DNA from: Aegilops tauschii subsp. strangulata
Taxonomy: Eukaryota; Streptophyta; Magnoliopsida; Poales; Poaceae
Length of the DNA stretch: 64,000 bases
Assembly (NCBI RefSeq): GCF_002575655.3
Contig: NC_053040.3
Span: forward strand, 465,854,780 to 465,918,779
Reading direction: 5' to 3'
The notes below the pieces were generated by a model. That model was not told the origin of the DNA and did no database searches. It saw only the letters and a list, made by a program, of their open reading frames with translations. The position numbers and the translations under genes are program-made. Below are positions 23,245 to 33,115 of the stretch, in pieces (within the stretch, counting starts at the first letter, position 1; every line of letters begins with the position of its first letter).

Positions 23245-24491
23245 GACATTACTTTTGGGATGACCCACATCTTTATAAAGAAGGACTAGATGGTGTTATT
23301 AGACGTTGTGTACCTGAGCATGAACAGGAACAGATCCTACGCAAGTGTCACCCCGAGGCTTATGGAGGACACCACGCTGGAGATAGAACTGCACATAAGG
23401 TATTGCAATCCGGTTTTTATTGGCCTACTCTTTTCAAGGATGCTCGTATGTTTGTCTTGTCTTGTGATGAATGTCAAAGAATTGGTAATATTAGTAGACG
23501 TCAAGAAATGCCTATGAATTATTCACTTGTTATTGAACCATTTGATGTTTGGGGCTTTGATTATATGGGACCTTTTCCTGCCTCTAATGGATACACACAT
23601 ATTTTAGTTGCTGTTGATTACGTTACTAAGTGGGTAGAAGCTATTCCAACTAGTAGTGTTGATCATAACACTTCTATTATGATGCTTAAAGAAGTTATTT
23701 TTCTGAGGTTTGGAGTCCCTAGATATTTAATGACTGATGGTGGTTCACATTTTAGTCATGGTGCTTTCCGTAAAATGCTTGCTAAGTATGATGTTAATCA
23801 TAGAATTGCATCTCCTTATCACCCATAGTCTAGTGGTCAAGTAGAATTGAGTAATAGAGAGCTCAAATTAATTTTGCAAAAGACTGTCAATAGATCTAGA
23901 AAGAATTGGTCCAAGAAACTTGATGATGCATTATGGGCCTACAGAACTGCATATAAAAATCCTATGGGTATCTCTCCGTATAAAATGGTTTATGGAAAAG
24001 CATGTCACTTACCTCTCGAACTAGAACATAAGGCTTATTGGGCTATTAAAGAGCTCAATTATGATTTCAAACTTGCCGGTGAGAAGAGGTTATTTGACAT
24101 TAGCTCACTTGATGAATGGAGAACCCAAGCCTACGAGAATGCCAAGTTGTTTAAAGAAAAGGTTAAAAGATGGCATGACAAGAGAATACAAAAGCATGAG
24201 TTCAATGTAGGTGATTATGTATTGCTATACAACTCTCGTTTAAGATTTTTTGCAGGAAAAGTTCTCTCTAAATGGGAAGGCCCTTACGTTATCGAGGAGG
24301 TCTATCGTTCCGGTGCCATAAAAATCAACAACTTCGAAGGCACAAATCCAAAGGTGGTGAACGGTCAAAGAATCAAACATTATATCTCAGGTAATCCTAT
24401 AAATGTTGAAACCAATGTTATTGAAACCGTAACCCCGAAGGAATACATAAGGGACACTTTCCGGAACGTTTCAGACTCCGAAAAGGAATAG
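23245..24491 (+). pseudogene. Athila-type integrase, one premature stop
   Basis: This is the continuation of pol in the shifted frame. The zinc-binding HHCC part is visible (HPEAYGGHHAGDRT, CDECQRIG), then the catalytic core: FDYMGPFP (first D), LMTDGGSHF (second D) and SGQVELSNREL (the E). A TAG stop at 23826-23828 sits just before the SSGQVE motif, where the family has glutamine, so a single C-to-T change explains it. The frame is open again to the TAG at 24489-24491. The C-terminal part carries VGDYVLLYNSR and KWEGPYVIEEV, typical of gypsy integrase tails. The ends here and the LTR structure show a once-active element. Confidence 0.9.
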
Positions 24492-24753
24492 GTATGTGGT
24501 ACGGTAAGTAAACCGACTCCAAAACAGTTTTTATGGCAATATTTCTCCGTTTTGGAATATTTAGAAAAATAGAAAAATAAGAAGCAGTCCGGGAAGGACA
24601 CGAGGCCTCCACGAGGGTGGAGGGCGCGCCCTACCCTACTAGGCGCGCCCCCCTACCTCGTGGGCACCTCGTGTGCTCTCCGGACTCTGTTTTCTTGCAC
24701 GATACGTATTTCAGACGGTAAAAATTCATTATATAATCTCCCGAAGGTTTTGA
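24492..24753 (+). other. Athila 3' noncoding segment with GC-rich inverted repeat
   Basis: After the pol stop, a GC-rich inverted repeat lies at about 24605-24667: CCTCCACGAGGGTGG, then GGGCGCGCC, then GGCGCGCC and CCTCGTGGG. It resembles the cassette in the LTRs of this element and in the LTR at 1-1018. The segment ends at the TGA TSD of CACTA-C. Confidence 0.7.
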
Positions 24754-25045
24754 AACTGCAAGAAATATGTCAACTTGTGACCCTCACTATTGGTCCCTGA
24801 AAGGTCATTGATTTTCATTTGCGACCTTTTTTTGACCAAAAACAGATGGTCAAAAGCTGGCAGTCGTAAACTGAAATTAACGACCTTCTCTGTGAGAAGG
24901 TCATAGACGTTTACGACCAAAACAGAAGGTCGTTGAACCCATGACCTTTTGTTTTGGTCACTGGCTGTCTGCCCAGGCCACGTCGGATCCGACGTGGCAA
25001 TCTGACGTGGCAAAATTGCGACCAATTCAAAAGGTCGTTACTTAG
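24754..25045. repeat. Subterminal repeats of CACTA-C, left end
   Basis: Repeated GACC-containing words (AAGGTCAT, GACCAAAA, AAGGTCGTT, TTACGACC) in both orientations. The same word family appears in the last 250 bp before 33047. A site array for a trans-acting TNPA-like protein is the usual reading. Confidence 0.8.
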
Positions 25046-25951
25046 AATCAGCCCGGTCCATTTCGGTGCTTTAGATGGGCCGTGCCCATTAATTCAGTCT
25101 TTTTAATATATTTTTCTGTTAATTTTCGCTAGCTACATGGGCCTGGCCCAGTAATTCGGCCTTTTAAATTTCTTTGCCTATTCCTTTTGACAGTTTTTTT
25201 GGTCTTGTTTTTTCTGGGCCATTTCTTTGCTGGGCCTCTCAAGTTTTCCCCTCAGAAATAATTGTTCAATATATCTTGGGCTGGGCCAAAATAATTGATC
25301 CAATCCAACTTCTTTTATTATGCCATTGACATTACAACACATCACACTACAAGTTATCTTGGGCCTAGCCCAGTTTCGATACATTTTCAAAGCAACATGG
25401 AATACTATAGGAGCCCAAAATATCTTTACATGCATTCATTCTAGCAGTACATATCTTTATGTCCAAGGAACCAGTAAGTGCCAAACAAAACTATTCTACA
25501 GCAAAGAAAAGAAAATAGAAAGACATCACAGAAGTTCCTATTGTCCTCCTCCTTCAACATTTGAAAACCTTCACCTGGCAATAGATCAATCATGAGTGAG
25601 AAACAATACAGCAGCAAAAAAATGTTCAGACGATGCAAAAAATAACAGTCATTACACATGGTATTCGCGTACAGATTGTAAGTCATGGATCCATTACACA
25701 TAGTTTTTGTGTTGTGGACTATCTTCATGCAATTGCTACTTGGTAAGGCATTACAATGCTCCAGGAAGTGTACCACACTACAGTAACAGTCTACAGTATG
25801 CACAGCTAGGAATTGTAAGTCACATTGCATATCCACACCAGAAACTAAGTCAAACATGCATGCTACTAATCCACTGTCCTGTAGTTGTGTCAAACCCACC
25901 AGCATCAGTATTCAGTAGTACTCAACCAATGACAGTAGAAAAATGTACTAC

Positions 25952-26019
25952 CTCATCACCCATTTCGCGCAGGTGCTTGACGAAGTTCTGGAACTGGTTC
26001 TTGTACCCAGAGATGTAGC
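25952..26019 (-). pseudogene. Captured exon of an SQD2-like sulfoquinovosyltransferase
   Basis: On the minus strand one 68-bp open piece encodes YISGYKNQFQNF and VKHLREMGDE. This is the conserved N-terminal segment of plant SQD2, the chloroplast enzyme that makes the sulfolipid SQDG from UDP-sulfoquinovose and diacylglycerol (family form: SGYKNRFQNFI..LREMGDEV). It is bounded by a plausible acceptor (TTTGCAG before the piece) and donor (GT right after GATGAG), so a single genomic exon with intron edges was captured. No other SQD2 exon is recognisable. It is far too short for enzyme function. The assignment rests on motif memory. Confidence 0.7.
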
Positions 26020-26439
26020 TGCAAACATGCATGGAAGACGCACGCAAAATTAGTTCACATATACTAGGAAATTAACAGAATATTTTATTCGACTAGTGCC
26101 ATCAAGTTACACCAATTCACGACAAGGAGAAGAAAGGAGCATGACACGACATATTTATGTAAGATGTTGATTATTCAGAGAAGTTAAACTAAGTGCAGGT
26201 CACCCAAAACTGAATTTCTTGCAATCCAAACAACACAAACAGCACGGAGATGGTTGCATAGATACAAATCCATGTGGTAGCAGCAAAATTGACCAATCTG
26301 GACTGCATCTTCTCTGTTTGGTACTAACTAAATAAAAAAACTGGACTTGTTCATACAAATCCCTCTTGAATTCCTTGACACAACCAGGATTTGCATCAAA
26401 TATTCCTTAATTTAGCAGCATTAGTAAGCAGAGAAAGAG

Positions 26440-26625
26440 GGGGAGGGAGATGGGGATGCTACCTGCCGTGGTGGGTCATCGTGGCCGTGCTTGATCTCGG
26501 GCAGGACCTCTTGGTCGCACTAGGGGCAGAGGAGAAGGCCTCTCATGCCCCTCCTCCTCGAGCAGAGCAGGGCCGACGGCTAGGTGCGCCCCTCATCCTC
26601 ATCCTCCTTTAGCAGGGCAGCATCT
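26440..26625 (-). other. Exon-like GC-rich piece of unknown origin in CACTA-C
   Basis: This segment is richer in G+C than its surroundings. In one minus-strand frame it has a stretch reading CDQEVLPEIKHGHDDPPRQ that runs into a GT donor-like site near 26459. Stops break the frame further upstream. I do not recognise the protein. Its position next to the other captured pieces makes another captured exon likely. Confidence 0.35.
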
Positions 26626-27678
26626 GTTATAATTTGTGTTAAAATCTCCTAGGAGTTCAAAGGCTGGAAACAATCGTCTAGTTAGATTGTCAAAAAAGAT
26701 CAAGTAATACCAAAAAGAACAGAAACCTGTTCTTAGCAAGCATAGTACGCTTCAGCAAACATGCAAGCCAGCAAACATAAAAGATACGTACTAGACTTGG
26801 GTACACGAGATCAGTTACTGGAAAAATTACACCAGGTCAGATTATCGAAGAAAGGTGCAACCAACACCATATTCTTCTATGCAGGACCAAGTGATGTGGC
26901 GCAAGAAGACATATCTGCGCAAATACTTGACTAACAGTATGATGGTTTATCTGTGCAAGAAGACATACATGTCCAGCAAGCCTAATTAATAGTGTCAAAC
27001 TATAGCTATAAATAGCACATCAGTAGCAGCATAATATCAGAGATGTGATGCCACCGTTTACTAGTGCTAATGAAAATTGCTACACCAATTTTGACTAGCA
27101 GGTAAAGGTTCCAGCAATAGTTTGGAAATCTACAAACAGAAGACTGAGGCAATGGTTGCTTGGTACTTTTCCTGTTTGAAGATCAACCTTTCGCATTGAT
27201 TACTGTCAAACATAAGAGATGGCAATACATATTCAGTGCTTCGGAGAATTAGATAGTTCTCAGAAAGTTCTTAGAATAATAATACAAGAACAAAGGAACA
27301 CACACATCATGCAGCATATAAAAGAATTATGCATCGATCATCCATTAGGGGTCCAAGATCATGTTATAAGTTCTCCATAATTCAGAATAGTTGCCACTTA
27401 GAGTCATCAATACCAACACAACAACAGTCAACTAAAACTACGGCTACCTGATTGTCACTGTAATTTTAGTCAAACCAAGATTAATATTAGGAAAGATTAT
27501 ATCACGAGTTCTTGAGAGGAAATATACAAAATCAAGCAGAGGAGGGAGGCAGAGGTCGTGAAAGGAATTAAAACTGAATGCATGACACCAATCGATAGTT
27601 CACATCTCCCTGCTGGAACCAACCCAACCCAAACGAAACAACAGTAGCAAACCACACATGTAAAGAAAAAGCGACTAT

Positions 27679-27786
27679 CTCTCGGGGGTCGTAGACGGCG
27701 GCGATGACACTGGTGTTGCCCATCTCGAACAGCTCCGACCCATCAGCCCCGGAGAAGACGCCGACCTCGCCCTAGAGCTACCACAA
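27679..27786 (-). pseudogene. Captured exon of an exosome RRP41-like gene
   Basis: On the minus strand the piece reads GEVGVFSGADGSELFEMGN, then TSVIAAVYDPRE. This matches the N-terminal RNase PH region of plant RRP41, a core subunit of the RNA exosome (family form: GEVGV..ADGSALFEMGNTKVIAAVYGPRE). It follows an acceptor-like CTTGCAG. Two stops (W-stop-L-stop before GEVG) sit where the family has Q and K, so the piece is a pseudogene. The rest of RRP41 is absent. It adjoins the DUF936 piece directly, suggesting the two were joined within the element. Confidence 0.75.
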
Positions 27787-27828
27787 CTGCAAGGCAAGGC
27801 AACAAACGGGAAGTATCAGAGGCTGCTC

Positions 27829-28016
27829 TAACTGAATCTTGTTGCTCAAGATGAGATCATGTTGTTCCTCGGGAAGGGACAAAAAGATCACTCCCTGAAA
27901 GTGTTGGCACAATGCCAACAACCTGAAGAAGGGACGACCGATGCTCTCCTGCGACTTTGACATCCGTGTTCATATGCTGAAGGAGCTTGACGAGGACACC
28001 AGACACCAACGACGCC
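27829..28016 (-). pseudogene. Captured fragment of a DUF936-domain gene
   Basis: The minus strand encodes [31 protein letters not shown] and GSDLF, then in another frame [17 protein letters not shown]. These are the first parts of plant DUF936 proteins, a family of unknown function. The stretch the family has between DLF and VSLPEE is missing, and the join breaks the frame. The captured copy is therefore internally deleted or was assembled from two pieces. Plant members are several hundred residues long; about 65 codons remain. Confidence 0.75.
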
Positions 28017-28611
28017 TTTGATGCAACTCCTTAAGTGCATTACTCTGCAATGTTCAAAGAGATTCAGCAGTTAGATAAATAACATGAGTGTCTAAAGAAT
28101 CAGAACCAAGCTAAGTTAGTTATCAGTTCACTGCTAGCCAACCTGGCCGGCTGCCCCTGTTCAAAAGTGAAAGCCATGAACCCGGTTACAGTAATGGCTG
28201 CAGGGAAACCTGGGTCACAAGGAACTTAAAGCAGGAACCTCCCAATAGCAAGACCGGCTGCATTTCCTAATATAACTGGTGAACCACAATAACAAGTGGA
28301 TCAGCTATTGTTCCTTCCTGTTGGAAACCATCAGCTATTTTGCTCTAGAGTGTTATGTCAGAACTATCAACAAGACAACGACTCGAGGAAAACAGCATGA
28401 TGATATTCTAGCGCACAGAGTATATGTACAAGTATATATACAAGGATTCTAACACCACAACATTGACAATAGGAAGCATGATGATATACTAGACGACGAC
28501 TCAAAGAAAACAGCATGATGATATTCTAGCACACAGAGTATATATACAATATATATACAAGTATTATAACACCACAGCATTGACAGTAGGAAGCTTAGGC
28601 AGAGATGAGTC

Positions 28612-28983
28612 CGCCAGTAGCGGTCGATGATGTTCTTAAAATAAACCATGGCGAGCAGGCTCACGTCCTCGCGGCAGGACAAGCCCCTCGCAGAGATGAT
28701 CTCCTACAGAAGCACCAGATCAACAAGTCAGCGGGCTCGGACCCGTAGCACCGCCCCCAGTCGCCAGTCGATCGTGCCGGAGGAGGAAAAGCCCTAGAGC
28801 GAATGAGGGGAGGGATACGCGGGAATGGGGCCGCTTACCAGGAGGTAGGAGCAGAACCCGGGGCGGAGCTCGCACTGCGCGAGGGCCGACTCCGCGGGGT
28901 TCCGCATCGCCTCGTCGGGGCTGAGCGGGTTGGCGAGGACCGTGTGCTGGCACGTCACCGGCAGAGAGGGCCACCGCCTCCAT
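28612..28983 (-). pseudogene. Captured 5' part of an importin-11/KA120-like gene (exon 1, intron, exon 2)
   Basis: From ATG at 28983 the minus strand reads MEAVALSAGDVPA, shifts frame, then NPLSPDEAMRNPAESALAQC, ELRPGFCSYLL to a GTAAGC donor at 28838. After an intron of about 134 bp with a CTGTAG acceptor (28704), exon 2 continues in phase: EIISARGLSCREDV, SLLAMVYFKN, DRYWR, and homology ends near 28612. This is the N-terminal importin-beta region of plant KA120 / importin-11, a nuclear transport receptor (family form: MALSASDLPA.., RPAEAAL.., RPGFCSCLMEVI, LMATVYFKNSVNRHWR). Keeping the intron shows DNA-level capture, not capture of a spliced RNA. The frameshift in exon 1 and loss of the rest make it a pseudogene fragment. 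Confidence 0.8.
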
Positions 28984-28999
28984 GGCCGGCTTGGTAGAA

Positions 29000-29540
29000 C
29001 ACGCCCACCATCTTCCCCAGATTCGTCCCCGCGGCAGCGCGCGATGGGCCTAGGCGTTGGGTCGATGGGATCGAGGAGTGCGGGCGGGGAGGCGTGCGGG
29101 CGCGTTCGTGCAGGTACAACGAGAGTTGTAGGCGTGTTGCGATGGCGAACGAGGGGGAGGAGGGGGCGGTGGCGGAGGGACTAGATCTGGATCGGAGAGA
29201 GGGAGAGAGAGGAGGCGGCGAACGAAGCCCTAGCCAGATCTCGCCGGACAGGAGGGAGGAGCGGAGCATGGGGGTCCTGTTGGTGTGCTGGGCACCGTCG
29301 ATTCCGGCCTGAGGTCGCCGGGATCGGGCGATGGAGGCGGCGGCGGCAGGGAGGAGCTGATAGCTAGGGTTCGCGCAAGAGGGAGAGAGGCGGGCTGGAT
29401 CGATGGACGGATGGGGTTCACGCAAGAGAGAAGGGTTGGGTGGGGTTCACGAGAGAGAGGGGGTTTGCTGCCGTCGGATGGGATGGATCGATGGACGGAT
29501 GGATGGACTGATGTTTGCCAGGTCATCGATCCAAGCCACT
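29000..29540 (-). other. GC-rich gene-leader-like segment upstream of the captured importin piece
   Basis: Read on the minus strand this lies just upstream of the importin-like ATG and has the look of a grass gene promoter/5' leader: CT-rich and GC-rich, with CGAACCCTAGC and CTAGGGCTTCG. Repeated GATGGATCGATGGACGG words lie at 29395-29505. ORFs of 80-156 codons on both strands here look like composition effects. It may have been captured together with the importin exons. Confidence 0.45.
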
Positions 29541-29644
29541 AGTGATTCCACCAATCAGAATTAAGCTTCGGTAGTTTTGTTTTTTCTTTTGTTTCTCTTA
29601 TAATTTTCACCCTCTAATTCAGGGTAAACATTCAACATATTAAC

Positions 29645-32010
29645 CACTTATAGTTTGCTAAAATGAACCAATAGTGTGCACATGTGTGTATCTTGGGATG
29701 ACAAACAATGTTGCTTTGGGGGGTTTTCACTTTCATTGCACAAAAGAGCCATTTTCCATTTTTTTAGTGCCCAAAATAAGTTTTTTTAATATCTACCATA
29801 TATTTGTTGCAAAATTGGACCAAATCATTTTTCTAAAATATTAGGTCATATTTAATGTATAATTGACCAAATGGTTGGGTGTAAAAAGTTTTGATCCACC
29901 TCTCGTGAAAAAGACAAATTTCCGCCGATTCATCTGAAAGCGGGTCAAATTTGAACTGCAACTACCTTATACTTTGCTCTTTATTTTTTCCAAAAATCAT
30001 TTATAGGTAGATAAGTATCTATTTCATTAGAGATATTTCAAAAGATTTGCAAGATTAAACCCCTAGCTACGAACGGTTATGCCCACCATTTTGACCGCAT
30101 TTTGAAATGGCCATAAAAAATTCAAAAAAAATCAAAAAACTGAAAAACCTTCGCATTGTGTCATTATATGTGACAAATTTACTAGGAAAAATAATAAACT
30201 TGTACTACTGTAATTATTTTAAAAAAAAGTGTTCACAGAAATGAGCTATCATGTGTGAAGATTAATGGCTTTCAACCCAAATGCTCAATCTTATGGCCAC
30301 ATTCATGGTATAGTTTGTTCAAATGATATCATATTGTGCACAAGGGTGCATATTGGAATGACAAACAATGTTGCCTAAGGAAGTTTTCATTTTATTTGGA
30401 CGAAAAATCAATTTTCCATTTTTCGAGTGCCCAAAATGAGTTTTTTTGTGAAGGACCTACCATATATTTGCTGCAAAATTGGACCAAGTCATTTTTCTAA
30501 AACACTAGGACATATTTAATGCACAATTTACCAAATGGTTGGGTGTAAAAAGTTTTGATCCACCTCTCGTGAAAAAGACAAATTTCCGCCGATTCATCTG
30601 AAAGCGGGTCAAATTTGAACTGCAACTACCTTATAGTTTGCTCTTTATTTTTTCCAAAAATCATTTATAGGTAGATAAGTATCTATTTCATTAGAGATAT
30701 TTCAAAATATTTGCAAGATTAAACCCCTAGCTACGAACGGTTATGCCCACCATTTTGACCGCATTTTGAAACGGCCATAAAAAAATTCAAAAAAATCAAA
30801 AAACTGAAAAACCTTCGCATTGTGTCATTATATGTGACAAATTTACTAGGAAAAATAATAAACTTGTAATACGGTAATTATTTAAAAAAAAGTGTTCTCA
30901 GAAATGAGCTATCATTTGTGAAGATTAATGGCTTTCAACCCAAATGCTCAATCTTATGGCCACATTCATGGTATAGTTTGTTCAAATGATATCATATTGT
31001 GCACAAGGGTGCATATTGGAATGACAAACAATGTTGCCTAAGGAAGTTTTCATTTTATTTGGACGAAAAATCAATTTTCCATTTTTCGAGTGCCCAAAAT
31101 GAGTTTTTTTGTGAAGGACCTACCATATATTTGCTGCAAAATTGGACCAAATCAATTTTCTAAAACACTAGGACATATTTAATGCACAATTGACCAAATG
31201 GTTGGGTGTAAAAAGTTTTGATCCACCTCTCTTGAAAAAGACAAATTTCCGCCGATTCAGCTGGAAGCGGGTCAAATTTGAATTGTAGCTGCCTTGTAGT
31301 TTGCTCTTTATTTTTTTTCAATAATCATTTCTGGGTACATAAGTATCTATTTAATCAGAGAAAGACCCAAAAATTTCCAAGATTCAACCACTAGCTAGGA
31401 ACGGTCATTCCCGCCGTTTTGACCGCATTTTGAAACGGGCATAAAAAATTCAAAAAAAAAATCAAAAAATTGCGAAACCTTCTCATTGTGTCATTATATG
31501 TGGCCAAGTTCCCAGGAAAAATAACAAACTTGTAATACAACAATTATTTTAAAAAAGTGTTCTCAGAAACGAGCTATCACGTGTGGAGATCAATGGCTTT
31601 CAAGCGAAATGATCAATCTTATGGCCACGTTTATGGCATAGTTTGTTCAAATGATCTCATATTGTGCACAAGGGTGCATATTGGAATGGCAAACAATGTT
31701 GCCTAAGGAAGTTTTCATTTTCTTTGGACGAAAAAACCATTTTCCATTTTTGGAGTGCCCAAAGGCGGTTTTTTTGTGAAGGACCTCCCAAATAATTGTT
31801 GCAAAATTGGACCAAATCAATTTTCTAAAATACTAGGACATATTTAATGCACAATTGACAAAATGGTTGGGTGTAAAAAGTTTTGATCCACCTCTCGTGA
31901 AAAAGACAAATTTCCGCCGATTCAGTTGGAAGCGGGTCAAATTTGAACTGCAGCTGCCTCATAGTTTGCTATTTATTTTTTCCAAAAATCATTTATAGTT
32001 ACATAAGTAC
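29645..32010. repeat. Tandem array, about 3.6 copies of a 664-bp AT-rich unit
   Basis: The landmark GGGTGTAAAAAGTTTTGATCC occurs at 29877, 30541, 31204 and 31869, so the period is 663-665 bp. The first and last copies are partial and more diverged; copies 2 and 3 are nearly the same, pointing to recent unequal exchange in the middle. Each unit includes AAATTTCCGCCGATTCA and GAGCTATCA. No protein is supported. The array lies between the captured gene pieces and the right end of CACTA-C. Confidence 0.9.
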
Positions 32011-32789
32011 CTATTTAATCATAAATACATGGTTTGGTAGCGATACGTCGAGGTTTGGGCGGTGGCCGAGGGCCCCAACTCTAGAGCGCGTAAACTCGCA
32101 TGCCCGCCGCGTGGTCACCGCATGACCGTGGCGTTGCCATGTGTTCTGGGCGGCCTAGGCATGTCTAGTGGGTTGGGCACTCCCCAGGTAGGTGCTAGGA
32201 AGAAAATTACAACAGAAGATTCTTACGAGGAGACCGATCAATGCTCAAACATGAATTAGGAGCCAAGTGTTTGATTAGCGGTACGGGAAATGTACATGGC
32301 TAATGGGCGTGAGTTTTGGCTGAGGATGATCAGTTACTAAGAAGACCGTCTTCACAAATTTTCAGCCCAAAAGGAGGAGCCTAGGTGGTACTTGCTTTGC
32401 AAAGTACCACACTGGACTTAAATACGAATGTTGAAGCTGGGCTCAAAATAATGAATGGATTGAGCTGGCATTTGATGGAGGATGGTTATTTGGGCATAGG
32501 AAAGCACTGTAGAAAATGGATACTATTTGGACATGCCAAAGTGGTACTTCCTTCACAAAGTGTTGTTTTGAACAGAATAGGAAAATGAATATTGTTGAAT
32601 TATTTTAGAACTAGGCAAGGAAGGTTTTTTACATATTTGACGAAGATATGACCCAAAGAATTTATGAGATTTTTTTGGGAATTTTGGGAATGACAGAAAT
32701 ATAGGTTGCTTCACAACCTGGGGCAAAAATTGCCACATGGACATGACACATAGGCAAAACTGATGAGGTGGCGCCTAGTCATAGCAACC

Positions 32790-33047
32790 CACCACAATTT
32801 ACAAGGTTATGACCATCTATATTGGTCGTGATCAGCTAGAAATAAGGCAGCGGACCAGTGCTATCTGCTTTATGACTATTTCGTGTAAGGAAATTACGAC
32901 CTTTCTGACCGAAATGGTCGTTATAGTTTAGGGTTTGGAGCCCCCCAAACAGCTTTTGACCAATTGGTCTGAAATGGTCATAGATCTATGACCAATTCTT
33001 CCAGGGTCACTGACAGAAGGTCACTAGTTGACATATTTCTTGTAGTG
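32790..33047. repeat. Subterminal repeats of CACTA-C, right end
   Basis: Words such as TGGTCGT, ACGACC, TGGTCATAG and AAGGTCA occur in both orientations up to the terminal inverted repeat, mirroring the left end. The last 24 bp are nearly the inverse of the first 24 bp. Confidence 0.8.
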
Positions 33048-33115
33048 TGACTCCCGTATCACGCTATTGTCTTCTTTTCTTGTTTCGAGTTGTTGCTGCT
33101 GCAGACTAGAACAAG

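Larger units (their letters stand above)
24754..33047 (-). mobile_element. CACTA-C: non-autonomous, gene-capturing (Pack-type) CACTA
   Basis: The right end, read inwards, is CACTACAAGAAATATGTC. The left end is AACTGCAAGAAATATGTC, the same repeat with two changes in its first five bases. The TSD TGA is at 24751-24753 and 33048-33050. Both ends have subterminal motifs built on AGGTCGT / TGACCAA / TGGTCAT (24780-25040 and 32800-33030). I find no transposase. The interior holds pieces of at least four plant genes, all on the minus strand (25952-28983), then a GC-rich gene-leader-like stretch (29000-29540), then a 664-bp tandem array. The stretches 25060-25950, 26640-27660 and 32010-32790 show nothing I can identify. 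It lies in the 3' noncoding region of the Athila-type gypsy. Confidence 0.9.

Noticed and set aside
28930..29542. Several 70-156-codon ORFs on both strands in the GC-rich part of CACTA-C
   Set aside because: Repetitive and GC-driven; no family match. Better read as captured promoter/leader DNA.
32062..32588. Short ORFs near the right end of CACTA-C
   Set aside because: No domain, no conserved start, and they lie in noncoding transposon DNA.
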